Assembly: GCF_033115175.1 (NCBI RefSeq)
Contig: NC_084835.1
Span: 59,874,448 to 59,938,447, forward strand
Reading direction: 5' to 3'
DNA length: 64,000 nucleotides
From: Lepus europaeus
Taxonomy: Eukaryota > Chordata > Mammalia > Lagomorpha > Leporidae
Shown: in pieces, positions 1 to 12,304 of the stretch
How positions within the stretch are numbered: position 1 is the stretch's first letter
Layout: each line of letters begins with the position of its first letter
Position numbers and translations under genes: made by a program
The notes under the pieces: generated by a model
What the model saw: the letters and a program-made list of their open reading frames with translations, nothing else
The model's database searches: none
What the model was told of the DNA's origin: nothing

Positions 1-840
1 GCCACCTTCCATTTGCTATCTAATTTCTTTTTACAACACTGATAGCCTGCTTCATGGAACCGAGAAAGTTGGGACCTTGCTGAAGGAGAGATTACTTTTT
101 GTGTTTTCTTCTGGAAGATTTTAGTTTAAGCTACCTTGCTTAGTTTATGATCTACTTTGAGTTTGCTTTTTTGTGTAGAGTAAGAAGTATAGACTGATAT
201 TCATACATTCCATATGGATGTTTTATTGCTCCAGCATCCTCCCTTGAGAATTCTCCTTTATCCATAGTGTTGTTTCTCTCCACATTTGGTGAAAATCAAT
301 TCACCATATATGTGTGGGTGTTTTTCTGACTCTGTTCCACTCATCTATATAAGGGGATCTAAAAAGGTTCATGGGAAATGGGGTTAAAAGGTAAACTTAT
401 TTTGGTGCAAGATTTTGAAATTCATGTGTACAAGGGGCCTTCAGAAAATTCATGAAAAATGAACCTTATGAAAAATTGTACAGCTTTCAGAACTTTTTTT
501 TCACCAAAACTGCTGTTGTAGTCTACTTGCTTCTATATTTAAGGTTTAGAATTAGCTTGTCAACTTTTACAAAAACATACTGCATTTGATTGAATTTGTG
601 TTACATCCATAGGTCAGTCTGAAGAAGGGAGAGCTTAGCAACATTGAGCCTTGCAATCCATGGAAATAGTGTATCCGCCCATTGATATGCTTTCCTTGAT
701 ACCTTTCATTACAATTGTGTGGTTTTCAGCATATACATTTTGCACATACTTTGTTAGATTTTGTATCTAAGAATGTCTTGGGGTTTTTTTTTGTTTGTTT
801 GTTTGTTTTGGATAGTAAATAAAAATACACTTAGTTTGTG
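1..840 (-). mobile_element. Old L1 fragment (3' part of ORF2, antisense)
   Basis: The plus strand reads like the complement of mammalian L1 ORF2 3' sequence, for example the 'ccatatatgtgtggg' and 'cttgcaatccatgg' stretches. A palindromic MITE-like insertion splits it at about 361-534. It has many stops and is dead. Confidence 0.75.
361..534. mobile_element. Mariner-type MITE fragments (GTTCATGG family)
   Basis: Two half-elements, each starting with a variant of 'cttcaaaaagttcatgg' and containing 'ttggtgcaa/ttcaccaaaac' in opposite senses. This resembles the palindromic mariner-like MITEs common in mammals. A similar piece occurs at about 7296-7390. Confidence 0.4.
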
Positions 841-867
841 TATGCTGACCTTATGTGCTGTGATTGC

Positions 868-1030
868 TCATTCTCCTTCCCCTGAGAACCCAAGAATTTC
901 ACTACTCCAGGAATCTCACATAAGTGTAATCACGTAAGATTTGTCCTTTTGTGTCTAACTCATTTCACTTAGTGTAATGTTACAAGGTTTATCTGCATCG
1001 TAGTGCACATCAGAATTTCCTTCTCTCTCC
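868..1030 (-). mobile_element. L1 3'UTR fragment, antisense
   Basis: Reads as the complement of an old L1M-type 3'UTR: 'gtccttttgtgtct...catttcacttagtgtaatg'. The CSINE at 1058-1350 cuts it off. Confidence 0.65.
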
Positions 1031-1057
1031 TTTTTTTTTAAAAGACTATTTTTTAAA

Positions 1058-1350
1058 TAAAAAGATTTATTTATTTGAAAGGCAGAGTTGTAGAGAAAGA
1101 GGGAGATACAGAAAGAAGGGTCTTTCATCTGCTGGTTTACTCCCCAAATAGCAGCAATGGCCAGGGCTGGGCCAGGCTGAAGCCAGGAGCCAGGACCTCC
1201 GGATTTCTCCATGGGCCATCTTCCATTGCCTTCCCAGGAGCATTAGCAGGAAGCTGGATCGGATGTGGAGCAGCTGGGACTTGAACCGGCACCTACATAG
1301 GAAGCCAGCATTGCGGGTAGAGGCTTAACCTGCTGTGCCATGCTGGCCCC
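1058..1350 (-). mobile_element. CSINE
   Basis: A-tail end (complement) 'aaaagatttatttatttgaaaggcagag', then a GA-rich run, and a close with 'tgccatgctggcccc'. Full-length, moderately diverged. Confidence 0.88.
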
Positions 1351-1942
1351 AAGACCTTTTTATTAACATGTAAGATGCACATATTAGTGGATATTCTGCA
1401 CTATTTCAATAATGTGTACATTACAAATTCCTTTTCTTTACATTTGGAGACTCCCAATTGCTTTCTTCTAGTTTTTTACACAATAGATAGCACACCATTG
1501 TGAACCACAGTTATCCCCTGGTGCAATGCAACAGAACTGATGATTTTTGGCGCTGATTATCCAATATCCCTTTACCCTCTCTCCCCCATGCTTCCCAACC
1601 CCTAGTAATCACAATTCTAAATTCAGAGCCACATGACAGCATGTGGTATTTCTCTTTCATGTCTGGTTTATTTCATCTAAAATAATGACCTCTAGTTCTA
1701 TCCACTTTGTTGCAAATGCCAGGATTTAATTTTTTAAAATATTTGAATATCCCTTCATGCATATTCACCACCTTTTCTTTATCCACTAATGCACACCCAG
1801 GTCAACTCCGTCACTTGCCTATCATGAATAACTGCTACAACTAAGCAGGGGTGCAGGTCTCTATCTCCTATGCTGATTTCAGTTCCTTTAGCTATATACC
1901 CAGAAGTGGAATTGTACAAATGGTAGAAGCATTTTTAATTTT

Positions 1943-2240
1943 ATTTAAAAAATAGTGTTGTTTATTTATTTGAAAGGCAGAGATGGACAGAGCTTTTTCC
2001 ACCCACTGGTTGACTCTTCCAAACACCTGCAACAGTCAGGGTTGGGGCAGGCTGAAGCCGGGAGCTGTGAATTCCATTGAGGTGTCCCATGAGGGAGGCA
2101 GAGATCTGCAGCCTCTCATGGTGTGCATTAGCAGGAAGCTGGAACTGGAAGCAGAGCTGGGACTCAAAGCCAGGCTCTCTGATACAGGATGTGGGTATCT
2201 CAAGCCGTGTCTTACCCACTACACAGAATGCCTACCTCTG
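1943..2240 (-). mobile_element. CSINE
   Basis: Starts 'tttatttatttgaaaggcagag' and ends 'actacacagaatgcctacctc'. A diverged copy nested in the L1 3'UTR. Confidence 0.8.
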
Positions 2241-2408
2241 TTTTTACATTTTTGAGGAACATCTATACTGTTCTCTACGATGGCTATGATAATTTGCATT
2301 CCCACCTTTTGGTGTAAGGGTTCTTACCATCTTCGTTGTTTTTTGCCTTTCTGATAATAGCCAGTCTAACTGAAATGAGATGATAACCTCAGTGTGTGTG
2401 TGTGTATT

Positions 2409-2693
2409 TTTTTAAAGATTTATTTAATTTAAAGAGAGAGAGAGACAGAGAGGCTCTTTCATTTGCTGTTCACTCTCCAGATGGCCAGGCTAAAGCCAGC
2501 AACCAGGAGCTTCATCCAGGTCTCCTATGTGGGTACAGGGGTTCAAGCACTTGGACCATCTTCCCTTGCTTTTTCCAGTCCACCAGCAGGGAGCTGGATG
2601 GGAAGTGGAGCAGCCAGGCCACGAACAGGCACCCGTATGGGATGCCAGCTTTGCATGTGTTGGCTTTACCCACTACACCACAGTCCTGGCCCC
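2409..2693 (-). mobile_element. CSINE
   Basis: 'tttaaagatttatttaattt' end, (GA)n, and 'ccactacaccacagtcctggccc' at the head. Nested in the L1. Confidence 0.85.
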
Positions 2694-3576
2694 TGTGGTT
2701 TTGATTTGCATTTCCCTGATAGCTAGTGCTATTGAGCATTTTTTCATGTGTTTGTTATCCACTTGTATTTTTTTTTTCTTTTGAGAAATGTTTATTTAAA
2801 TATTTTTCATTTTTAACTGGATTATGTGTTTATTCGTTGTCGAGTTTTCTGAGTTCCTTATATATTCTGGCTATTAATCCTTCATCAGATAAATAATTGG
2901 CAAATATTTTCTCCCATTCTGTGAGTTATTTCTTCACTCTGTTGGTTATTTCCCTTAGCGTGCAGAAGCTCTGTAGTTGTATATAATCCCATTTGTTCAG
3001 TTTTGATGTTGTTGCCTGTGCTTCAGGGTCTTGTCCAAAGCATCAACTGCATTTATTGAGGTCTTGAAGTGTTCTCCCTATTTTCTTCTAGCAGTTTCAG
3101 ATCTTACACTTAGGACTTAGACCCACTGTGGTTTGATTTTTATATAGGGTGGAAGGCAGGGTTCAAGCTTGAAGCTTCTGTATACAGATATCCGATTTCC
3201 CCACTTCCATTTATTGAAGCGAGTGTCCTTTCCTCAGTGCATGTTTCCGGCACATCTATCAAAAGCCCATTGACTGCAGATGCCGAGATTCATTTCTGGT
3301 GCCTCTATTCTGGTCTGTGTGTTTGTTTTATGTCATTACCATGAGATTGGGTTACAACAGCTCTGTAGGAGTTCTGGGAAAAACCCACTGTGACATCTCC
3401 TGCTTTGTTTTCTCTGTTCAAGACTGCTTTGGCTATTTAAGGTCTTTTTTGGTTAAACATTTTTACTTATTGTAGTTTTAAGTTCTAGAATTTCTTGTTG
3501 GTTTTTCATTTGTTCTGTTTCTTTGCTTCAACTTTTTAAAAATTTTTTATTTTTAATATTATTATTATTATTATTT

Positions 3577-3866
3577 GACAGGCAGAGTGGATAGTGAGAG
3601 AGAGAGAGAGAGAGAGAAAGGTCTTCCTTTTTGCCGTTGGTTCACCCTCCAATGGCCGCTGTGGCCAGCGCATCTTGCTGATCCGAAGCCAGGAGCCAGG
3701 TGCTTCTCCTGGTCTCCCATGCGGGTGCAGGGCCCAGGGACTTGGGCCATCCTCCACTGCCTTCCCGGGCCATAGCAGAGAGCTGGCCTGGAAGAGGGGC
3801 AACCGGGATAGAATCCGGCGCCCCAACCGGGACTAGAACCCAGTGTGCCGGCACCCTGTGAAGGTT
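3577..3866 (-). mobile_element. CSINE, younger 'gacaggcagagtgg' subfamily
   Basis: Has the 'gacaggcagagtggatagtgag' tail side and 'aaccgggactagaaccc' near the head. This subfamily also occurs at 8198, 33470, 54547 and, on plus, at 16117 and 62640. Confidence 0.88.
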
Positions 3867-4133
3867 AGGACTGCTTTTTCCGAGTTCTGAGAAGAACATC
3901 ATTGGTATTTTGATGGCTATTGCACTGTGCATGTAAATTGCTTTGGCTAGTATGGATATCTTACTAATGTTACTTCTTCCAATTCATGTAAATGGGAGAT
4001 CTTTCAATTTCTTTGTTCTTCAATTTCTTTCATTAATGTTACATAATTTTTATTGTAGAGGTCTTTCATATCCTTGGTTAAACTTATTTCAAGATAGTTC
4101 TTGTAGTTACTGTGAATAGAATTGGTCCTATAC

Positions 4134-4437
4134 TTTTTTTTTGACAGATAGAATTAGACAGTGAGAGAGAGAGAGGTCTTCCTTTCGTTGGCTCACCCCC
4201 CTCCCCCCAAATGGCCATTATGGCCGGAGCTATGCCGATCCAAAGCCAGGAGCCAGGTCCAGGTCTCCCATGTGGGTGCAGGCACCCAAGCACTTGGGTC
4301 ATCCTCCACTGCTCTCCTGGGCCACAGCAGAGAGCTGGACCAGAAGAGGAGCAACTGGGACTAGAACCTGGCATCCACATGGGATGCCGGTGCTGCAGGC
4401 AGAGGATTAACTTAGTGAGCCAAGCGCCAGCCCCCCT
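4134..4437 (-). mobile_element. CSINE
   Basis: Starts 'ttttttgacagatagaattagacag' and ends 'gagccaagcgccagcccccc'. Nested in the L1. Confidence 0.86.
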
Positions 4438-4700
4438 ATAATTTTTTTCTCAATGAGCTTACTATTGGTGAACAGAAATGCTGCTGCTTTTGTGTGTTTT
4501 GTGTCCTGCTGCTTTACTGCACTTGTGTATTGGTTCTAATAGCCTTTTGGTGGAGTCTTTAGGATTTTCAATCTACAAAACCACGTTATCTGGCAAAAGG
4601 GATCAGTTGACTTTCTCCTTTCTGGTTTCTGTGCCTTTCATTTCTTTCTCTTGTCTAATTGCTCTGGCTAAACCCTCCAGTAAGTGGTGAGAGCAGACAC

Positions 4701-5251
4701 TGTGTGACAGGTGACTCAAAAGTTTAAACTGTCTACAAGGTATAGCACGCCCGGGTGGTTATAGGCTACAGGTTATCTTGTATGGTTGTTTTAAAAACAG
4801 AGCCTGTTATTCTTAAAAATAAATGTTTGTAACTGGCCCATTTCTGGCTTCTGTACCCCTGCTTGCTTGATAACGGCCAAGGCCACCAGACTATGGTTTC
4901 TCCCAGCTGCAGCCACAAGATAACACAGGTGGCGCCAAGGTCAGTGGCGCCATGCTAGACTCCGACCGGAACAACTGGATAATTGAATCGTTCCATCTTT
5001 CACTAAGGTTACAAAGAAACTGGCTGATTGGCTAACTGTTTCTCCCTTCTGTATGCCTGCTTTCTGCTAGCAAAAGCCCACACCTGTAATTAAACGACTG
5101 ATAAAAAGTAGGTTTTGCCTTAAAAAACCCCCACCACTGCAACTCAGGGCTTTCTTCTCCGGTCTTGCTCTGAGAGGGCAGTCCCCAGCTGGCTAATAGA
5201 GACTCCTAATTTGACCTCAAAAGTCTGTGTTTTTAATCTGTGTACCCCACA
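4701..5251 (+). mobile_element. Solo LTR of an endogenous retrovirus
   Basis: 551 bases with TGTG...CACA termini, a TATA-like 'gataaaaag' (about 5100) and a CT-rich R/U5-like stretch ending 'gtaccccaca'. L1 sequence resumes directly on each side, flanked by 'acac' and 'acat', a plausible 4-bp target duplication with one change. No internal retroviral sequence is present. ERV1-like by appearance; family not identified. Confidence 0.7.
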
Positions 5252-5307
5252 ACATCCCTGGCTGGTTCTAGATCTTACAGAAAATGCTTTCGGCTTTTCC
5301 ACATTGT

Positions 5308-5602
5308 TTTTTAGATTTATGTATTTATTTGATAGAGTTGGAGAGAAAGAGAGAGAAAGAGATCTTCTATTCACTGGTTCACTCCCAAATGGCTGCAATG
5401 GCCGGAGCAGGGCAAGGTCAAAACCAGGAGCCAGGAGTTTCATTCAGGTCTCCCACATGGGTACAGGGGCCCAAACACTTGGGCCATCTTCTGCTGCTTT
5501 CCCAGAAGCATTAGCAGGGAGCTGGATATGGGATCCAAAGCCCATATGGGATTCTGGCATCACAGGCTGTGGCTCTACCTGCTAGACCATGGTGCCAGTC
5601 CC
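5308..5602 (-). mobile_element. CSINE
   Basis: 'tttagatttatgtatttatttgatagag' end and 'gaccatggtgccagtccc' head. Nested in the L1. Confidence 0.85.
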
Positions 5603-6265
5603 AGCTTTTCCACATTCAATACAAATTTTGTAGTGGGCTTGTCATATATAGTTTTTATTATGTAGAGATTTGTTCCTCCTATACCTAACTTGCTTAGGGT
5701 TTTATTATGAATACAGGTTGAATTTTATTGAACGTTTTTTATGCATCTATTGAGATGGTCATATGGTTTTTATCCTTTATTTGGTTAATGTGACACATTA
5801 CATTTATCGATTTGTGAATGTCGAATCATCCTTGCAACCCTGGGATAAATCTCACTTGGCCTGACGAATGATTTTTTTTTTTAGATGTGTTGTCCGATTT
5901 GATTTGCTAGAATTTTGTTGAGAATGTTTCTGTCTGTGGCTATCAGTGATAAACTGTTATTGGTCTACGGCTTTATTCTTTGTTGTTGTTGTTTCCTTGT
6001 CTGGCTTTGAAATCTCCTGGTCTCAGGGTTCCCTCCCTTTCAATTGTTCGGACTAGAGTGAGAAGACTTGACGTTAGTTCTTCTTCCTTGAAAGTTGGGT
6101 AGCGTTCATCTGTGAAGCAATCTAGTCCTGGGTTTTTCTTTGTTGGGAGGCTTGATTGCGGATTCAAACTCCTTTTAATTGGCCTGTTCAGATTTCCTGT
6201 CTTCACAGTTCAGTTTGGTAAATTAACTGTGTCCAGAGATGTACACATTTCTTCTGTTGCCAGCC

Positions 6266-7217
6266 CTACCTTTCTAGGTAGCATCTTGGCACCACCTACC
6301 TTTTCTTCCCCCAAAGCAATTACTCTGTTCATGTTATGCTGTCTGGGACAGGAGGAGGAATGGAGCAGGCAGTCCTGTGACCACCTACACCACAACGCTG
6401 GATCACGCCTGGAGATCATAGCTCATGATTGCTGCAGCATGGGTTAGGGCTGAGGACCACTGTGCTATGTGCTGCCTGTGCTGAGATGAACTTGTGGCCC
6501 AAGATTTCTGCAGCCACCCACAGGTGATCCTGGCCAGGATGCAGGTTCAATGGCCTGGGGCATAGCTAGTAACTTCATCCTCAGACCTTGGTGTGAGGAC
6601 AGGGGCCGTTAGTATCTTCCTGGTTTTACCGGTTCCAGGACACAGTCCTGTGCTCACTTTGGTGCCCTGCTCCCCAGTGGCTGAGTCTTGCTTGTTGCTG
6701 TCTGCCTAGTCGGGAGGGAGGGGGGTGAAGGCAGTCCCTTGCCTGCCCAAGCTGACTCTAAGCTGGGTTGCACCTGAGTCTCACCACCACAGGACCCTGT
6801 GTTGTCTTGCAGATGCATAACATGAGCCTGTGGGTGATGCAGGCTGAAAACAGTCGTCTGTCCTACCAGGGTGCAGGTCTCCACCTGCTGCCTAGGCAGG
6901 TCTAGAGCTTTGTCTGAGTACTGGACTGAGCACAGGGGCCTCTGGTCGTTACCTGGTGCTGGGTCTCACTACAGTGGCTCGCACTGACACTCAAGCCCTA
7001 AACTCAGTTTGCCACCCTATTCCCCTGTGGTTAAAGTCTCATTCCTTGCTGCCTGCCCCAGGTTGGGGGAGAGATGATGGAGGTGGTCCCTGGCCACCCA
7101 GGCTGCCACCAAGATGGATCTCAGTGGAGTCGCAGTCACCAGCCCCTGCAGAGTCAGCATGCATGCAGGGTCTCCGGGATGCTAGCAGTGACAGACCCAA
7201 GTGAGTCTGGCTGTGGC
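6266..7217. other. Unclassified GC-richer stretch next to L1
   Basis: About 950 bases, GC-richer than the L1 beside it. It may be the 5' leader of the same L1 or another repeat; I could not match it. It contains no convincing exon or reading frame. Confidence 0.3.
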
Positions 7218-7300
7218 AGGCATTTGGCCAGTGAACTGGCAAATGGAAGATTCTCTACCTTTCAAATAAAGTAAATGAAATAAAAAGCTTAAAAAGTTCA
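7218..7300 (+). mobile_element. CSINE 3' end fragment
   Basis: 'ggccagtgaactggcaaatgg' followed by 'ctttcaaataaagtaaat' corresponds to the last quarter of a CSINE. The head is missing. A short MITE-like piece (about 7296-7390, 'aaaaagttcatgg') abuts it. Confidence 0.6.
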
Positions 7301-7390
7301 TGGACACACATTATGAAAAAACTGAGCATGGATTTAAAACATTTTTGCCCCAGACATCTTTTAACTGCACTTTAATGGGAATGTTTTGAG

Positions 7391-7958
7391 GTCTGTAGTT
7401 TAGATAAGTTTTCGCAGTGTCGGGGTCCTGGCTGTGATTGTGGGACTACAGTACGATACAAGGCCACTGGTCTTCCCAAGGCCATCTCTCCCCCTCTCTC
7501 CTGCAGGTTCAAGTTCTCCCGTTCTGCTAACTGCTTTCCTTGACCGCCATTAGCTCAGATTCCTCCACGGTGGAAAAGCTCTCCTTTGTCCCCAGCCAGG
7601 GCAGCTGGGTTTCTCCCAGGAGTCAACCACACTTGCTTGCTCACTCCTCACATCTCCTTCTCAGATCCTTGCTGTCTCACACAGAACCGCCGCTTTCAAA
7701 ACAACTCTTCGGCCAAAGTTCTCACCAACCTGCTTGTGCTAAAGCCAGTGGACCGGCATTAACACGCCCGACGCCTCTATGGCACTGAGCACCAGAGAGC
7801 CTTCTGGGCCCTGTGACCCCTGAAACGACCTGCAGCTCCCAGCTGACTAATTCATGAGCCATAGGGTTGCAGAGTGGTCAAGACTGAGTCCTCTAAAGCC
7901 ACATGGTAGAGCTTTGGATCTTGACCACAAACCATCTTGTGGTTCAAGCACATTTCCA
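7391..7958. other. Intergenic, nothing recognised
   Basis: No gene, RNA or clear repeat seen. Confidence 0.5.
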
Positions 7959-7971
7959 GTAATTACCTTCT

Positions 7972-9138
7972 TTTTTAAAGAAAGCTTTTATTTAATGAAT
8001 ACAAATTTCATAGGTACAGCTTTAGAAATATAGCAGTTCTTCCCCTCATACCCACCCCCACTTACATCCCACCTCCTACTCCCGTTCCCATCCCATTCTT
8101 AAGATTCATTTTTAATTATCTTTATATACAGAAGACCAACTCTGTACTAAAGATTTCCACAGTTTGCACCGCCCCCCCAAAGTATAAAGTACTGTTTTTT
8201 GTTTTTTTGTTTTTGACAGGCAGAGTGGACAGTGAGAGAGAGACAGAGAGAAAGGTCTTCCTTTGCCGTTGGTTCACCCTCCAATGGCCGCCGCGGCTGG
8301 CGCACCGCGCCGATCCGATGGCAGGATCCAGGTGCTTCTCCTGGTCTCCCATGCAGGTGCAGGGCCCAAGCACTTGGGCCATCCTCCACTGCACTCCCTG
8401 GCCACAGCAGAGAGCTGGCCTGGAAGAGGGGCAACCAGGACAGGATCGGTGCCCCGACCGGGACTAGAACCCGGTGTGCCGGCGCCGCAAGGTGGAGGAT
8501 TAGCCTAGTGAGCCGCGGCGCCGGCCTAAAGTACTGTTTGAAAACAAGTTTTATCATTAATTCTCATAGTACAACTAATTAAGGGCAGAGGTCCTACATG
8601 GGGAGCAAGCGCACAGTGATTCCTGTTATTGATTTAACAATTGGCACTCTTATTTATGACGTCAGTAATCACCCGAGGCTCTTGTCATGAGCTGCTAAGG
8701 CTATGGAAGCCTTTGAGTCCACAAACTCCATGAATATTTAGACAGGGCCATAAGCAAAGTGGAAGTTCTCTCCTCCCTTCAGAGAAAACTACATCCTTCT
8801 TTGATGGTCCCTTCTTTCCACTGGGCTCTCACTCACAGAGATCCTTCATGTATTTTGCCAGTGTCTTGGCTTTCCATGCCTGAAATGCTCTCATGGGCTT
8901 TTCAGTCAGATCTGAATGCCTTAAGGGCTGATTCTGAGCTCAGAGTGCTGTTTAGGATGTTTGTCATTTTATGAGTCTGCTGTGTGGACTGCTTCCCATA
9001 TTGGAACATTCTCTCCTTTTTAATTCTATCTATTGTTATTAGCAGACACTTGGTCTTATTTATGTGATCCCTTTGACACTTAATCCTATCTATGATCAGT
9101 TACACTCTTAATATGATTGCTTTAACATGTTAGTAATT
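7972..9138 (-). mobile_element. 5'-truncated lagomorph-type L1 3' end, with nested CSINE
   Basis: Begins at its poly(A)/AATAAA side (complement, 'aaagcttttatttaatg') and shares long stretches with the inverted copy at 33066-33905, such as the 'gctcttgtcatgagctgc' and 'aacaattggcactctt' regions. Flanked by a 14-bp direct repeat AGTAATTACCTTCT (7959-7972-side and 9139-9152), the mark of L1 target-primed insertion. Confidence 0.75.
8198..8526 (-). mobile_element. Young CSINE with 13-bp target duplication
   Basis: Full-length, 'gacaggcagagtgg' subfamily, ending 'gagccgcggcgccggcc'. It is flanked by identical TAAAGTACTGTTT at 8185-8197 and 8527-8539, so this is a recent insertion into the L1 3'UTR. 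Confidence 0.92.
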
Positions 9139-9152
9139 AGTAATTACCTTCT

Positions 9153-9611
9153 ATCACGTGAAGATGCTTAATCAAATGTATACATGAGCAGCTGCATGCC
9201 TAGGAAGCTATAGGTTAATTGGGATGACTGGGCAGTGGGTTTTACCATGTATACCAAAGACCCCTCAGGCCCTGGTTAGCAGGTTTTTAGCATACCACCC
9301 CTCATGTTTACCTCACTGTTCAAAGCCAAGGAAGGGTATGCCTCCATTTCCCCTCCTACCTGGCTTCTCCCTGCTCTGGGCTTCCCTAGGACTCTATCTT
9401 TTTGTGAATAATGGAAACTCTGCCATGCATTGCACTAAAGGATCTGCTTCTTGCACTTGGGAACTCCTTAGAGGTCATTTATCTTTGTCTGAATCTCCTC
9501 CAGTGCCCAAGCTTAGGCCTTGCATATAACAGTGGCACAATAAATATCAACTGTGGGCCAGTGTTACAACACACCAGGCCCCTCCATCATGTCCTGACCC
9601 ACTCTTCTAAA
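9153..9611. other. Intergenic, nothing recognised
   Basis: AT-rich sequence without a recognisable gene or repeat. Confidence 0.5.
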
Positions 9612-9895
9612 CATTGTTTATTTTGAGACAAAGACCTCCCAGCTGCTGATTCACTCCCCAGATGCCTGCAACGGCTGGGGCTGGGCCAAATTAGGGAGCT
9701 GGGAACCCCAGCCAGATTGTCTCTCAAGTGAGTGGCAGGGATCCAACCACTTGAGCCATTATTACTGCCTCCCAGTGTGCACATTAGTAGAAAGTTCGAA
9801 TTGGGAGCAGAGTTTGGGATACAAATCCGAACACTCTGATGTGGGCTGCAGCTGTCCCAATCAGCATTTTAACCACTGTGCTCAACACTCGCCCC
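9612..9895 (-). mobile_element. Old CSINE
   Basis: 'tgtttattttgagacaaagacc' end, diverged body, and head 'gtgctcaacactcgcccc'. More diverged than its neighbours. Confidence 0.72.
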
Positions 9896-10640
9896 CTGAC
9901 TTCTTCTCCATTGACTCCACGCTCACTGTGGGCAACAAAACACCTGTAAGACAAGTACCTTCTCTCTTCGGGGTAGTGTCAGTCACTCCTGAAATGTACA
10001 CATAGCTAACTTGAGGTACTTTGTTTTACAGTGGGAAACAAAGGGGACTAACTTTTGTTTTGCTACGTCATCTACTATATACATCTCTCACATTTAAAAA
10101 ACTTTATATAATTAAATAAAACCAACCCCCTGCCCATTTGCCCCTTCAAATCTCTGAGGTGAAATGAGAGAGGGAGGAAGGGAGCCAGGTGCAGAGAGAA
10201 TTAACGTTTCCCTGCTGCTTTACAGGACACTCTAATTCTCCATGAGGCTGCTCCACCATGCCCCGGTTTACTGTCTACCCATGGACAGAACTGCAGACAA
10301 TGCGGTGGCACCACACACTCCACTGATGCTCTCAGAGGATCTTAATTTCTACTTTCTTGGATTATATTCCATTCTCTCTGCACAGGTGACTGAAGCTTCA
10401 TTTTACATCTGGTCCTATTTTTTAGAGTTTCTATGAGAACCAAATGAGACATTGATCTAGGGTAATGAAGCATAAAAATGTAAAACACTACTTGCAACTG
10501 TTTTTGGAAAAGGAACAGTTCTCTTAAAAATCAAGATTAAATCAAATTCATTTATCACACCATGGCCTGTTGGACCATTCAGGGTACAAGATGAGAACGA
10601 CTGCAAAATGAATACTGAATAATCAAGCCTCTAAACTGTG
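9896..10640. other. Intergenic, nothing recognised
   Basis: No exon-like, RNA-like or repeat structure identified. Confidence 0.5.
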
Positions 10641-10835
10641 CAGGGGCTGGCATCCCACATGGGTGCTGGTTCAAGTCCTGGCTGTTCCACTTCCCATCCA
10701 GCTCTCTGCTATGGCCTGGGAAAGCAGCAGAGGATACCCCAAGTCCTTGGGCTCCTGCACCCACATGGGATACCTGGAAGAAGATCCTGGATCCTGACCT
10801 TTCCAATAAATAAATAAATCTTAAAAAAAACAAAA
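10641..10835 (+). mobile_element. Internally deleted CSINE
   Basis: 'ggggctggcatcccacatggg' start, which lacks the tRNA A-box half, and an end 'ccaataaataaataaatctt'. The segment between the poly-CT region and the body is also missing. Confidence 0.75.
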
Positions 10836-11640
10836 CAAACCCTGGAAGTATACTGAGGAACTAAGGAACAAAATGTAATCAAACTCAATAACTGTTAAAC
10901 TACACTAAGACTTTTTGCAAAACCCCTGCTTTAACTCCCATGCTACTCTACTTAATAAGAATGGTGCTTGTGTGAGTACTACAGCTGACATGCATGGATG
11001 TACGGTCCAAGTTGGAGCTGTAAATATAAGAGTGCAGGTTGCTGAGTTAGCCGCATCCATGGAAACAAAACTTTTTCCTTAATTGTCTTTGAGGATGTTT
11101 CCTGAAGCCACTCCTGACACCAAGCACTCAGTCAGGAAGACAGAAAGGCAAGGTATTTTCAAAAAGTGGGATCCAGGACAGGAAACTAGCTACAGAGTGG
11201 CTGAAATCTAAACCAACAATGCTGAAGTAATAGACCAGTACAAGAAGCAGCTACTACCTTCAAGGCTGCAAAAAGGAGGTATTGGCACTACTGGGGAGAA
11301 GGGGTGCTCAGCTGAGAGAGCAGAGTCTGCTGGGACTTGCGGATGGCCCAGCAGCCGGGACTGTGCCTCTGACAGGTACAGTGAGGGTGGAACTTGGGGT
11401 CCTGTGGGAAGCTGGAAGCTAAGAGCCCATGGTCTGTTGTCACTGGGTGGAGGCTGATGGAAGGGAGAAATGGCAAGGAAGTCCCCTCTCCCCAGCAGAC
11501 CTGAATGAAAAGCGCCAGGGGGTTTGGCAAAGAGTTGAGAATCCCAACCCTCAGCATCCCACAAAGCAACACAAAAGGGTAGTCTTGGAGGTGAGAAAAA
11601 ACAGGTACATCACAGGCACAGTGGTCAGCTGTTGACGATA
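10836..11640. other. Intergenic, nothing recognised
   Basis: Sequence just downstream of RAB12; no second gene seen. Confidence 0.5.
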
Positions 11641-11660
11641 AAGGCATGTGGGAGCGTGAG

Positions 11661-11682
11661 CAAACACACACACACACACACA
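11661..11682. repeat. (AC)n microsatellite
   Basis: About ten AC units at the edge of the L1 3'UTR remnant. Confidence 0.9.
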
Positions 11683-11689
11683 ATCCATA

Positions 11690-12205
11690 CAGCTCAGTGG
11701 CGGCACAGCACATTCACCCTGCTGTGCAGCATTGCCACCATCCACCTCCAGAACGTCTCATCTGCACAGCTGAAGCTCTGTACCCACTAACAACTCTGCA
11801 CCCCTCCCTCTCCTCGACGCTCCTCCTGTCTCGAGGAATCTGACCACACACCTTGTCTGAGCAGAATCATAAACCACCTGTCCTTTGTGACTGCGCTGAG
11901 GTCTTCAAGGCTCGTCCACACGGCAGCACGTAGCAGGATTTCCTTCCTTTTCAGGGCTGAATATATTGCTCCACTGTTTGTATGAGCCACCTTTGTTTAC
12001 CCATCATTCTGTTGATGGCGAGCTGTTTCTACCTTTAGGCTCCTGTGAGTAGTGATGAACATGGAGGGGTGTGCAAGGACCGGCGTGCTTGCTCTCTGTT
12101 CACTGTTCCTCGCAGCATGCACCAGGGGGTCAAGCTGCTGGATCACATGGCAGTTCTATGTTTCTACGCCTTCCAGAAACTGCCAAATGGTTTTCCACGG
12201 TGGAG
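11690..12205 (-). mobile_element. Old L1 3'UTR fragment, antisense
   Basis: Complement of an L1M-type 3' end: 'cattgccaccatccacctcc', 'tttccttccttttcagggctg', 'gctgctggatcacatgg', 'tggttttccacggtgg'. It lies immediately beyond the RAB12 cleavage site. Confidence 0.8.
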
Positions 12206-12304
12206 GACACGACACCGTTTTCCGTTCCTAAAACACTCTATGAAGAATACCAGCGTACACACAATATACACAACTGCATACATAAACACGGCAATCCAAC
12301 GGTC

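Larger units (their letters stand above)
1370..6265 (-). mobile_element. Long old L1 element with nested insertions
   Basis: Colinear antisense L1: 3'UTR at about 1370-2350, then ORF2 complement through 'ccttgcaaccctgggataaatc' (about 5831) to 'ctgggtttttctttgttggga' (about 6130). It is interrupted by five CSINEs and a solo LTR. Stops and indels are frequent; no intact ORF2. Confidence 0.8.

Noticed and set aside
4701-5251. Complete endogenous provirus
   Set aside because: Only one LTR is present and L1 sequence resumes directly after it; no internal retroviral genes are seen here or at 60352-60750.
1370-6265. Intact L1 ORF2 protein
   Set aside because: The sequence is diverged, split by six insertions and full of stops; no long frame survives.
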